NCBI GenBank assembly: GCA_030066475.1
Contig: JASJBO010000101.1
Location: forward strand, 1 to 33,996
Reading direction: 5' to 3'
Source of the DNA: Myxococcota bacterium
Lineage (GTDB): Bacteria; Myxococcota_A; UBA9160; PR03
Length of the DNA stretch: 33,996 bases
Every line of letters begins with the position of its first letter. The first letter of the stretch is position 1. Positions 8,581 to 16,493 of the stretch are shown here, one piece after another. Made by a program: the position numbers and the translations under genes. The notes below the pieces were generated by a model, which worked only from the letters and a program-made list of their open reading frames with translations, ran no database searches and had not been told where the DNA came from.

Positions 8581-9627
8581 GTGAGTCCGGTGCTGCGATT
8601 CGACTTCCACGGGGTGGGCGTCGACGTCGAGGTCGACGCCGAGCCGGTCCGCGAGCGCGTCGCGGGCGACTTCAGCTACTTCCGCGTCGCGCCCGAGACC
8701 GGGCTCGAGATCGGGCTGCGGATCCGCGCCGAGCAGCGCAAGCCCGACTACGACGCGCTGCCCGCGCTCAAGGCACAGGTCTATACCCCGCGCAACGTCT
8801 GCTACCCGCAAGGGGACGTCACGTACATCGACTACTTCGGGCGCGCGCTCAGCCGCTACGACCGCGCCCGCAGCTCGCTCGACGTCCAGTGCGGCGAGCT
8901 GCACCTGCTGCACGAGGTGATCTTCCTCTCGATCCTGTCGCGCGTCGGGGAGCTGCTGGAGCGCCGCCGGATGCACCGCGTGCACGCGCTCGGGGTCGAG
9001 TGCGGCGGCGAGGCGGCGCTGTTCCTGATGCCCTCGGGCGGCGGCAAGACCTCGCTGGCCATGGAGCTCCTGCGCGACGATCGGCCGTTTCGCATCCTCT
9101 CGGAGGACAGCCCCTTGATCGACGCCTCCGGGCGCGTGCTCCCCTTCCCGCTCCGCTTCGGGGTCAAGGGCGAGCGTCCCGAGGGATTCGCCGACGAGCA
9201 CATCGCCTACCTCGAACGCATGGAGTTCGACCCGAAGTACCTGATCTCGCTCGACGCCTTCGAGGGACGCATCGCCACGACCGCGGCGCGGCCGCGCTTC
9301 CTCTTCTTCGGAGAGCGCACCCTGGGCAGCGAGTGCGCGGTGCGACCGATCGGGCTGCTGGCGGGGCTGCGCGGCCTGCTGCGCGACATGGTGGTCGGGG
9401 TGGGGCTGTATCAGGGCGTGGAGTTCCTGTTCCAGTCCTCCGCCCTCGACCTGGTGCGCAAGACCGACCTGTTCGTCTCGCGGCTGCGAAGGGCCCTCTC
9501 GCTGCTGTGGGCGAGCGAGCTCTACGCCGTCGAGCTCGGCCGGGACCCGGGCCACAACGCCCGCGAGCTGATCGCGTTCCTGGGCTCGAAGGGCTTCGGC
9601 GGTCGGTCCACCGTGTCCCCGCCGTGA
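8581..9627 (+). CDS. HprK-related P-loop protein
   Basis: A 348-residue soluble protein resembling the HPr kinase-like proteins that accompany peptide-maturation and polysaccharide gene sets. The P-loop is MPSGGGKTSLA (about residues 150-160). A further strand, ILSEDSPLID, matches the acidic segment that follows the P-loop in HprK relatives. The first position of the usual GxxxxGK[ST] is Met rather than Gly, so kinase activity needs testing. The first 130 residues form a beta-rich domain with no obvious HPr-binding region. The GTG at 8581 was chosen because it opens the conserved frame directly after the predicted promoter. The stop overlaps the start of the ABC exporter gene (GTGA), so the two proteins are probably made together. 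The target of phosphorylation, if any, is unknown, and no HPr or PqqD gene is present in the window. Confidence 0.75.
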   Translation: MSPVLRFDFHGVGVDVEVDAEPVRERVAGDFSYFRVAPETGLEIGLRIRAEQRKPDYDALPALKAQVYTPRNVCYPQGDVTYIDYFGRALSRYDRARSSLDVQCGELHLLHEVIFLSILSRVGELLERRRMHRVHALGVECGGEAALFLMPSGGGKTSLAMELLRDDRPFRILSEDSPLIDASGRVLPFPLRFGVKGERPEGFADEHIAYLERMEFDPKYLISLDAFEGRIATTAARPRFLFFGERTLGSECAVRPIGLLAGLRGLLRDMVVGVGLYQGVEFLFQSSALDLVRKTDLFVSRLRRALSLLWASELYAVELGRDPGHNARELIAFLGSKGFGGRSTVSPP

Positions 9628-11417
9628 GCGCAGCGCGTGGCTCCCTCCGCCGCTATCTGACGACGCTGGTCGCCTTTGCCCGCGTCCGGCTCCTCATCTC
9701 GCTCTCGCTGCTCGGGCTGGCCGGGCTGACCGAGGGCTTCGGGCTGCTGCTGCTGGTGCCCTTCGTCGAGCTGGTGACCACCGGTGCGGGAGCCGCCGGC
9801 TCGAGCGGGGTGGGAGAGCTCGTCGCCACGGCCTTCGCCCGTCTCGGCGTCCCCCTCTCGCTCGGCTCGATCCTGCTGGTCTACGTGGCGCTCGTCACGC
9901 TGCGCGCGCTGCTGGGCTGGCTCCGGGACCTCATGCAGGCCCAGATCCGCTACGGCTTCGTGGCGTACCTGCAGGGGCGGCTCTACGCCGCGATCGGTGC
10001 CGCCGAGTGGAGCTTCCTCTCGCGCCAGCGCGCCTCCGACCTGACCCAGGTGCTCGTCTCCGACCTGCATCGCGTCGGCTTCGGGACCTCGCACGCGCAG
10101 CGCCTCGCCGTCGATGCCTTCATGATCCTCGTCGCGCTGGTCGTAGCCCTGCGCCTGTCGGTCGGCATCACGCTGGCCGCACTGGCGAGCGCCGCGCTGC
10201 TGGTCGCGGCGCTCTGGCCCGCGCTGCGCCGCGCGCGCGGGCTGGGCACCCGCCTGACCGAGGAGAACCAGCGCGTCTTCGCCACGGTCTCCGAGTTCCT
10301 CGGCGGGCTCAAGCTGGCGAAGAGCTATCGGGCCGAGCCGAGCCACACCCGGCTCTTCGATCGCGCGGTCCACCGCTGGCGCGAGCGCACCACCAGCTAC
10401 GAGCGCAATCGGGCCTCGACGCTGACGGCCTTCGAGGTCGGGGCGGCCCTGCTGCTGAGCATCCTGGTCTGGCTGGCGGCGCAGAGTGGGCTCGGGCACG
10501 CCGAGCTGCTGGTGCTGGCGCTGGTGCTGGCGCGCATGCTCCCGCTGGTGAGGAATGCCCAGGGCTACACCCAGAACGTCCTGCACATGCTCCCGGCCTT
10601 CGAGGCGGCGCTCGACCTGGAGGCGCGCTGTCGCGCCGCCGCCGAGCTGCCGGTGCCGACCGGCGCGGAGCCACCCGCCCTCGATCGGGCGGTAGAGCTG
10701 ACGGGGGTCTGCTTCCGCTACGAGGTCGAGCGGCCGGTGCTCGACGGGGTCGAGCTCGAGCTGCCCGCCCGGCACACGACGGCGCTGGTGGGCCGGTCCG
10801 GCTCGGGCAAGACCACGATCGCCGACCTGCTGATCGGGCTGCTGCCCCCCGATGCGGGTGAGGTCCGGGTCGACGGGGAGCCGCTGCTGGGCGAGCGGCG
10901 CCTGGCGTGGCGCAACGCGGTCGCGTACGTCCCGCAGGAGGTCTTCCTGTTCGACGACAGCGTGCGCGCCAACCTGCTGTGGGCGCGACCCGATGCCAGC
11001 GAGGCCGAGCTGTGGGAGGCGCTGCGTCACGCGGCCGCGGAGGACTTCGTGCGGGCGCTTCCCGCCGGCCTCGACAGTCCGCTCGGAGCGCACGGCTCCC
11101 GCCTGTCGGGCGGCGAGCGCCAGCGCCTCGCCCTCGCCCGGGCGCTGCTGCGGCGGCCCCGGCTGCTGATCCTCGACGAAGCCACCTCGTCGCTCGATCC
11201 GGGGACCGAGCAGCGGATCCAGGGCGCCCTCGACGAGCTCCACGGGGAGCTCACGATCCTGCTGATCGCCCACCGTCTCTCCACGGTGCGGAGCGCGGAC
11301 CGCATCGCGGTGCTCGAGGCGGGGCGCGTGGTCGAGGTGGGCAGCTGGGAGGAGCTGGCTGCCTGCCGGGGCGGTGCGCTGCGGGCCCTGATCGACGCGG
11401 ACGCGCTCGAGCGTTGA
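9624..11417 (+). CDS. ABC exporter, fused permease and ATPase
   Basis: A 597-residue half-transporter of the MsbA/peptide-exporter type that should work as a homodimer in the inner membrane. Residues 1-330 hold six transmembrane helices. The ATPase domain has Walker A GRSGSGKTT (from residue 390), Q-loop YVPQEVFLFDD, signature LSGGERQRLALARALL (from residue 494), Walker B LLILDEATSSLD and H-loop LIAHRLSTV, all intact. There is no N-terminal C39 peptidase. The GTG start overlaps the stop of the HprK-like gene. The gene ends one base before the stop of the convergent flippase-nucleotidyltransferase gene. Similar exporters move lipids, lipid-linked sugars or peptides. The membrane-glycan character of the surrounding genes favours a lipid or glycolipid, but the cargo is not shown. 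Confidence 0.92.
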   Translation: MSAARGSLRRYLTTLVAFARVRLLISLSLLGLAGLTEGFGLLLLVPFVELVTTGAGAAGSSGVGELVATAFARLGVPLSLGSILLVYVALVTLRALLGWLRDLMQAQIRYGFVAYLQGRLYAAIGAAEWSFLSRQRASDLTQVLVSDLHRVGFGTSHAQRLAVDAFMILVALVVALRLSVGITLAALASAALLVAALWPALRRARGLGTRLTEENQRVFATVSEFLGGLKLAKSYRAEPSHTRLFDRAVHRWRERTTSYERNRASTLTAFEVGAALLLSILVWLAAQSGLGHAELLVLALVLARMLPLVRNAQGYTQNVLHMLPAFEAALDLEARCRAAAELPVPTGAEPPALDRAVELTGVCFRYEVERPVLDGVELELPARHTTALVGRSGSGKTTIADLLIGLLPPDAGEVRVDGEPLLGERRLAWRNAVAYVPQEVFLFDDSVRANLLWARPDASEAELWEALRHAAAEDFVRALPAGLDSPLGAHGSRLSGGERQRLALARALLRRPRLLILDEATSSLDPGTEQRIQGALDELHGELTILLIAHRLSTVRSADRIAVLEAGRVVEVGSWEELAACRGGALRALIDADALER

Positions 11418-11418
11418 T

Positions 11419-13986
11419 CTAGCTGCCGAGCCGCTTGCGCAGCGCGGCCATGGTGGTGGCCGACCAGTCCTCGAGCGCGGCGACCACCTGCTCTCGGGGC
11501 GCGCGCGCGACGTCGGCGCTGGTGAGCAGGCGGGCCATCGGTCCGTCCTGGTGCTTGCTCCAGGCGCGGGCCAGCTCCGCGAGGTCGCCGGGGGCGTCGC
11601 CGCGGTCGAGCAGCAGCCGCATCGCCGGGCAGCGGCAGGTCACCAGGCTGCGGACATGCAGATCGCCCAGGCCCCTGCGGCGCGCATTGGTCATCGCCTC
11701 GGGGATCCGCCACAGCAGCTTGACGGTGGAGGCCAGCGCCAGCTCCGCCACCAGCTCCGCCGCCGGCTCCCGGCCCGCCGGCGCGGGCGCGCCGAATGCA
11801 ACGGAGGCCAGCGGGCGCGCGCGGTGCAGCAGCAGGGCGCGCGACAGGAAGGTGTCGAAGCGGAAGCACTCGGCCGGCAGCAGCAGGGGCCAGCACCACT
11901 CGCCCCAGAGCCCGGGGACGGGGCCGAGGCGCCGCAGCGTGCGGCGCCACCCGAGCCAGAAAGCGACGGGATCGCGGCCGGCGGCCTCCGGCAGCACACC
12001 GATGAGAACGGGCCAGTCGCCGCCCGCATCCTGGGGGAGGAGCTCGAACGCGTCGACCCCCGTGCTGCTCCGGACGGCGTCGACGTAGGACCCGAGCTCC
12101 CGGGCGACGGGCTCCAGGCTCGCATCGCGAGCGCCGTCCTTGGGAGCCGCGGCCCCGAAGGATCCGCCGAGATCCGCGAGGCGCTCGCCCAGCACCTGCT
12201 GGATCGCCTGCATGTCGAGAGCCAGGTGGTCCGCGTCTGCGCTGGCGGGCGGGTGCAGCCCGGCGCTGGCCTCCGCGAGGAACGTGAGACGGGGAACCTG
12301 CTTCGCGAACAGCCCGCGCGCGGTGCCGCCGGCCGCGGACGGGCAGCGCAGCCAGAAGGTCTGCAGGCGGAGCACCTGGTTGATCTGCCGCATGAGATCG
12401 ATGCGGGTCGAGAGCTTCGGAGCCGCGGCGTCGGGTGGCATCTTGCCGTAGAGCGTGCGGCGCAGCCGCGGGGTGAGGAAGATCCGGCCGAGGTCGCGGG
12501 TCCACGTCACGAGCGGCGCGCTGTCGGCGTAGCAGTCGACGCGTCCCGGAAGGCGGTGTCGCCGGGCGATGGCGTGGAGCCTCGGGGTGTGGGCGTTGAG
12601 CTGGTGGGGCTCGAGGTCGAAGGCCACTCCCACGTCGATGTCGCTCGATCCCGGCACGAAGGACTCCGGATCCGAGCCCCTCCCGCGGACCTCGACGCCG
12701 AGGACCCGCGGCAGCGTGGAGAGCTCGACGGCCAGCGCGGCGTGCAGCCCTGGAAGCCGCGCCCGGAGCCGGGCGCTCATGCCCGGCAGCGCGGCGATGG
12801 GAACCAGCCAGGGCGACTTGAACATGCCGCTCACCAGCCAGTCGCAGAGGACCCAGGCCACGAGTCGCACGGCCGAGATGGCCAGCACCGAGGCAGCGGC
12901 GCCGCGGACGCCGAAGGCGGGAACCAGCACGGCGACGAAGCCCAGCGAGACCGCGGCCACCAGGGGATCGACCTTCTGGAGCGCGCGATTGAGGCTCTTC
13001 CCATGGATCCAGCTGCGCAGGGCGGGATCCAGGGGAGCGATGCCCACCGCGAGCGCCAGGATGCGCAACGCCTCGCTCGACGCGGTGGGATTCGGAAGCG
13101 CGAGCCATGCGGTGAGCACGGGAGCGGAGGCGAACAGCAGACCGGCCGCCGGGAGGCCCAGGGCGATGCGCAGGCCGACGTGTCCGGGCGAGAGGCCGCC
13201 CTCGCGAACGCCGAGCCGCGGGATGCCGGCGACGGCCCGCACGAGTGCCACCGCGACCCACGCGATCGCGAGGGCCGTGCCGAAGACCGCGGCTGCCTGC
13301 GGTCCGTGCCAGACCGCGAGCAGCAGCAGGTCGAAGCGCGCCAGCGCGTTGGAGACGCGCAGGCCGGGACGGATGCGCGGGCCGCCGCGCCGCCAGCCGC
13401 CGCGCCGCAGGAACGAGGCGTCGGGGCCGGCCAGCGCGGCGCGGGCCCCGGCGACCAGCAGGGCGGTCTCCACCGCCGCACCGCAGAGCAGCGCCGCCGC
13501 CGCGGCCCCGAAGCCCGCACCCAGCACGAGCGCCGCGATGGCGAGCCCGCAGCCCGCTGCGCGTGCCACGAGCGCGTGGGCGAGCAGGCGGGGGTGTCGG
13601 GCCTCTCCGGCGAGGATCGCGTGCGCCAGGCGACGCGGGAGCGAGAGCCCGCCGACGCCGTAGCAAGCCGCGGCTGCGAGCCACGGGAGCGCAGCGGCCA
13701 ACGCGGCCGAGCCGAGGACCACCGCGCTGGTGCCGAGGCCGACGAGCGCGAGCCCGACGTCCCGGCCGAGACCCGCGCGAGCGGTCCGGGGCAGTTCGAG
13801 ACGCGACGCGGTGAGCCGCCGCACCACCTGCTCGGCAGCGGGCGTGAGGGCCAGCGCGAGCGCCCACGCAACCAGGCCGAGGCCCACGTCCTCGACGGGC
13901 AGGTACGCGACAGCGGCGGCGAGGACGGCCAGGTACAGACAGGCGCCGGCGAAGCGGCTCGCGCTCGGGTCGGCCGACAGCTTCAT
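11419..13986 (-). CDS. Fusion of a polytopic flippase-like membrane domain with a nucleotidyltransferase domain
   Basis: An 855-residue protein. Residues 1 to about 405 are almost entirely hydrophobic, with around 12 helices in the manner of Wzx/MurJ-type polysaccharide flippases. A soluble domain follows, carrying the polymerase-beta nucleotidyltransferase signature: Gly437-Ser438, ten residues, then Asp449-Ile-Asp451, with a probable third acid in RVDCYAD. The last 300 residues contain conserved-looking Trp/Cys-rich segments (GEWCWPLLL, VTCRCPAMRLLL) that I cannot assign. I know of no standard family with this join. The frame is continuous and composition is even, so it is not an obvious artefact. 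The ATG at 13986 overlaps the stop of the preceding nucleotidyltransferase gene (ATGA). The fusion suggests nucleotidyl or phosphonucleotidyl transfer at the inner membrane face next to a transported lipid (inference). Confidence 0.78.
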   Translation of the reverse strand: MKLSADPSASRFAGACLYLAVLAAAVAYLPVEDVGLGLVAWALALALTPAAEQVVRRLTASRLELPRTARAGLGRDVGLALVGLGTSAVVLGSAALAAALPWLAAAACYGVGGLSLPRRLAHAILAGEARHPRLLAHALVARAAGCGLAIAALVLGAGFGAAAAALLCGAAVETALLVAGARAALAGPDASFLRRGGWRRGGPRIRPGLRVSNALARFDLLLLAVWHGPQAAAVFGTALAIAWVAVALVRAVAGIPRLGVREGGLSPGHVGLRIALGLPAAGLLFASAPVLTAWLALPNPTASSEALRILALAVGIAPLDPALRSWIHGKSLNRALQKVDPLVAAVSLGFVAVLVPAFGVRGAAASVLAISAVRLVAWVLCDWLVSGMFKSPWLVPIAALPGMSARLRARLPGLHAALAVELSTLPRVLGVEVRGRGSDPESFVPGSSDIDVGVAFDLEPHQLNAHTPRLHAIARRHRLPGRVDCYADSAPLVTWTRDLGRIFLTPRLRRTLYGKMPPDAAAPKLSTRIDLMRQINQVLRLQTFWLRCPSAAGGTARGLFAKQVPRLTFLAEASAGLHPPASADADHLALDMQAIQQVLGERLADLGGSFGAAAPKDGARDASLEPVARELGSYVDAVRSSTGVDAFELLPQDAGGDWPVLIGVLPEAAGRDPVAFWLGWRRTLRRLGPVPGLWGEWCWPLLLPAECFRFDTFLSRALLLHRARPLASVAFGAPAPAGREPAAELVAELALASTVKLLWRIPEAMTNARRRGLGDLHVRSLVTCRCPAMRLLLDRGDAPGDLAELARAWSKHQDGPMARLLTSADVARAPREQVVAALEDWSATTMAALRKRLGS

Positions 13987-15401
13987 TCGCCTCCACCGCC
14001 CATCGCCAGCTCTGCCCGCTCCACGAGTGCGGGAGCGATCCACTCCAGCTCGCTGCGGATCGAGCAGAATAGCTCGGTCCGCAGTGCCGAGTCCGACAGG
14101 GCGCGCACCAGCGCCTCGGTCGCGTCCGGAAGTCGGCTCGGTGCATAGCGGGTCGCATGGGCCTTGCCGGAGAGGAAGCCCGCCGCGGCGGGCAGCAGAC
14201 CCCGAACGAGATCCGACCAGCGCGCGGCGACGGCGGGGCCCATCTCGCGGACGGCCAGCGCCCGCAGCTCGGAGCCGGAGCGCACGACCTCGAGAGCGAG
14301 CGCGCGAGCCAGCTCGGCAGAAGTCGCGCGAGGTTCCCGCTCCCGCCCGTGGAGCCAGCGCCCGTGCCGTCCGCGCGCCACCGGCTCGAGTCCGCTCCAA
14401 CGCAGGAAGACCGAGCGGTCGAGCAGCCCCGGCGTCACGATCTGGGGGAGCGGCTGCCGACAGGCGTGTTCGGGCGGGAGCGGCGTCTCGTCGCGACAGC
14501 GGCGGGCGAGCGCGTGCAGCGTGTCCGCCGCTCGGGGCGCCTGGGGATCGAGGGCGAGCAGCAGGCGCAGATCGCGCTCGCAGGCACCCTCGACGCTCAG
14601 AACGGCTGCTGCGAGTGGCTGGTGTCGCCGAAGCGGGAGCAGCCAGGCCTCGACGCGGGGCAGCACCGCGTCGATGCCCGGATGGCGCTCCGCCTCCCCT
14701 GGCGGAACGGCCGGTGCGGGGGGAAGCAGCGGGTCGATCCGCGCGAGCGACGCGAGCACGCGCTCCCAGCACAGGGGCTGGCGCCTTCGCGCGGGCTCGC
14801 TGTACGCCCGCACCGCCCCGACCAGATCGAGCTCGGGTCCTTCCAGGGCGTCGAGCAGCGCCTCGAGCTTGTCCCAGGCGCGCCCGGCCTGCAGGGCGGC
14901 CAGTCCGTCGCGCGCCGTCAGCAGCAGTCGCATTGCGACGCGCAGCCAGAGACAGGCCTCGCGCAGGATGGCCTCCCTTCGCAGAGGAGGCGGCGGACTC
15001 CAGGCCGGCAGGGCCAGCGCGTCGCCCGCGTCGAGCTGGAGCCGGACCAGGAACGAGTCGCCGAGCCGCGCCAGCAGCTCGAGCTCGCGGCCCGTCAGCA
15101 CGTGCACGTCGCGCACCAGACGCGCCAGGGGACCGGATCGGCGCACTCGCGACTGGACCTCGCGGATCGCCTCGAGCTCCTGCGCCGGCTCGAGCGACTC
15201 GCGCAGCACGACCAGCAGGTCGATGTCGCTCAGCCCCGCGTGCGGACGCCGCAGCGCCGAGCCGAAGACCTGCGCGGCCTCGATCCCGGGGACCGCGGCC
15301 ACCGCCGCGCGCGCCCACTCAGCCTGTCGGCGGTACAGGCTCGCCTGGAGCTCCCGCACCCCCGGCCAGCCCGCCGTCGCGACGATGGCGCGGCGAATCA
15401 T
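13983..15401 (-). CDS. Nucleotidyltransferase-domain protein
   Basis: A 472-residue protein with a polymerase-beta-like nucleotidyltransferase domain near the N-terminus: VFGSALRRPHAGLSDIDLLV has Gly47-Ser48 and the catalytic pair Asp59/Asp61. The segment after it, LARLVRDVHVLTGRELELLARLG, is similar to LTRLVDHLAYLEVEDLALLRRYG in the plus-strand gene at 16490, so the two are probably paralogues. The remainder is helical, rich in Leu, Ala and Arg, and unassigned; it is far larger than a minimal MNT antitoxin (about 100 residues). The ATG at 15401 overlaps the stop of the membrane protein upstream, and its own stop overlaps the ATG of the flippase fusion, so the three form one coupled operon. 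The nucleotide and acceptor are unknown. Confidence 0.78.
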   Translation of the reverse strand: MIRRAIVATAGWPGVRELQASLYRRQAEWARAAVAAVPGIEAAQVFGSALRRPHAGLSDIDLLVVLRESLEPAQELEAIREVQSRVRRSGPLARLVRDVHVLTGRELELLARLGDSFLVRLQLDAGDALALPAWSPPPPLRREAILREACLWLRVAMRLLLTARDGLAALQAGRAWDKLEALLDALEGPELDLVGAVRAYSEPARRRQPLCWERVLASLARIDPLLPPAPAVPPGEAERHPGIDAVLPRVEAWLLPLRRHQPLAAAVLSVEGACERDLRLLLALDPQAPRAADTLHALARRCRDETPLPPEHACRQPLPQIVTPGLLDRSVFLRWSGLEPVARGRHGRWLHGREREPRATSAELARALALEVVRSGSELRALAVREMGPAVAARWSDLVRGLLPAAAGFLSGKAHATRYAPSRLPDATEALVRALSDSALRTELFCSIRSELEWIAPALVERAELAMGGGGE

Positions 15402-16327
15402 CGAGCCTCTTGCTGGAGCGATGCCAGGGAGAACGCGACCAGCGGCGCGATCGGCAGCAGCAGTCGGGCCTCGCCGAGGTGACCCATGGCGAAGATGGCG
15501 ACGACACCCACGGCAGACAGTGCCAGCGCCTCTTCGGCAGCGCGCTGGCCGGCGCCCCACGCCTTCCATGCCAGGGCGACGACGAGAGCTCCGAGCCCGA
15601 GCGAGAGCCATGCGTCGCCCTGTCCCCCGAGCAGGAGCCGCGCGTTCGCGAACAGACGGAAGTGATTGCCGAAGGGAAAGGTCGCGATCGGGAGCGGCGC
15701 CCCCTCGCCCAGATAGGGGAGTCGGAAGAACAGCAGGACGGCGCCCCCGGCCAGACCCATCAGCGCGCCGACGAGGCAGGATCGGAGGTCTCCCTCGCGG
15801 AAGCCGCGCCACACCAGCCAGAGCGGCAGCACGAGGGCGGTCTCGCGATTGAGGAGCATGAGGGCGAACAGCGGCGCCGCCGCCAGGGGCCCCAGACGCG
15901 CGTGAATGGCGTAGGCCACCCCCACGAAGAAGAGCAGATCGTAGAGATCCCAGGGCATGAGCCAGCGGTCGTCCTGCAGCAGCACATACGCCCCACACAG
16001 GGCGAGGGCCACGCACAGCGCACGTTCCTGGCTCCAGCCGAGTCGCCGCCCGGCGAGGTATGCGAGCCACGGCAGGGCGAGGCCCGCGATCCATACGGGG
16101 ATGCGCAGCGCCGCCTCCGCGGATCCCAGCGCCTCTTCGAGCACGGCAAAGGACCAGGGCCCGAGGCGCCGGTTGGCGAAAGCGGCGCTGTAGGGCTGAC
16201 CGGAGAGGATGCCGCGCAGGTCCTCGGCAACGATGGCGAGGCGGCTCGCGTGGATCAGCTCGACCACCCGAGCGGAGAGCAGACCGACGAGGGTCAGGAA
16301 GGTCGCCCCGAGTGCCGTTCGACGCAC
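15398..16327 (-). CDS. Polytopic membrane protein, possibly GT-C glycosyltransferase-like
   Basis: A 309-residue inner-membrane protein with eight or nine predicted helices. It has polar loops QPYSAAFANRRLGPW after the first helix, QDDRWLMPWDLYD in the middle, LNRETALVLPLW, and GHLGEARLLLPIAPL near the end. The Arg-Glu and Glu-Ala-Arg motifs inside membrane segments recall GT-C polyprenyl-phosphate-sugar-dependent transferases, but the protein is short for that group and I cannot name the family. The GTG at 16327 is the first start in frame, and a TACAAT -10-like element ends 7 bases before it, suggesting a leaderless mRNA. It is first in the operon with the two downstream nucleotidyltransferase genes, overlapping the next by ATGA. 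Confidence 0.72.
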   Translation of the reverse strand: MRRTALGATFLTLVGLLSARVVELIHASRLAIVAEDLRGILSGQPYSAAFANRRLGPWSFAVLEEALGSAEAALRIPVWIAGLALPWLAYLAGRRLGWSQERALCVALALCGAYVLLQDDRWLMPWDLYDLLFFVGVAYAIHARLGPLAAAPLFALMLLNRETALVLPLWLVWRGFREGDLRSCLVGALMGLAGGAVLLFFRLPYLGEGAPLPIATFPFGNHFRLFANARLLLGGQGDAWLSLGLGALVVALAWKAWGAGQRAAEEALALSAVGVVAIFAMGHLGEARLLLPIAPLVAFSLASLQQEAR

Positions 16328-16334
16328 GGCGGCG

Positions 16335-16340
16335 ATTGTA
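16335..16340 (-). promoter_or_regulatory. Predicted -10 element of the flippase/nucleotidyltransferase operon
   Basis: On the minus strand this reads TACAAT, five of six matches to TATAAT, and lies 7 bases before the GTG at 16327. No good -35 hexamer is seen 16-18 bases upstream, so an activator or an alternative sigma factor may be needed. Confidence 0.4.
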
Positions 16341-16400
16341 ACCGGGGCGCGACTCGTCGACTCGAGGCCGCACACCGGCTCGTGGGTGGAAGGCGCGTGG

Positions 16401-16406
16401 TATCTT
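16401..16406 (+). promoter_or_regulatory. Predicted -10 element upstream of the 26-aa ORF and third nucleotidyltransferase
   Basis: TATCTT lies 6 bases before the GTG at 16413, in the divergent region shared with the minus-strand operon. The spacing again predicts transcription starting at or next to the start codon. The -35 region (around GCTCGT) is poor. Confidence 0.3.
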
Positions 16407-16412
16407 GATCTC

Positions 16413-16493
16413 GTGCAGCTCGGCATCGATCGCCTCCGCGCGTCGCTCCGCGCTGTCGTTGCGCGGCTCGGCGCGACGATGCGCGCGGCGTGA
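16413..16493 (+). CDS. Possible 26-aa peptide or leader ORF coupled to a nucleotidyltransferase gene
   Basis: This GTG-initiated frame encodes 26 residues beginning VQLGIDRLRASLRAVV and ending in ATMRAA, a basic, potentially amphipathic helix with no acidic residue except one Asp. The TGA overlaps the GTG of the nucleotidyltransferase gene (GTGA), the same coupling used throughout the neighbourhood, and a -10-like element is placed for leaderless translation of it. It has no Shine-Dalgarno sequence. It could be a translational leader, a small peptide product of the system, or simply an open stretch in GC-rich DNA. Confidence 0.3.
   Translation: MQLGIDRLRASLRAVVARLGATMRAA

Noticed and set aside
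6694..9627. A 2.9-kb open frame on the plus strand through the oxidoreductase gene
   Set aside because: Only the part from 8581 is a gene. The earlier part is antisense to the FAD oxidoreductase and reads as low-complexity GC-rich shadow sequence.
8581..11417. RiPP or lasso-peptide cluster suggested by HprK-like protein plus ABC exporter
   Set aside because: No PqqD-like protein, asparagine synthetase-like cyclase, C39 or transglutaminase-like protease is present; the only possible peptide is the 26-codon ORF 5 kb away.
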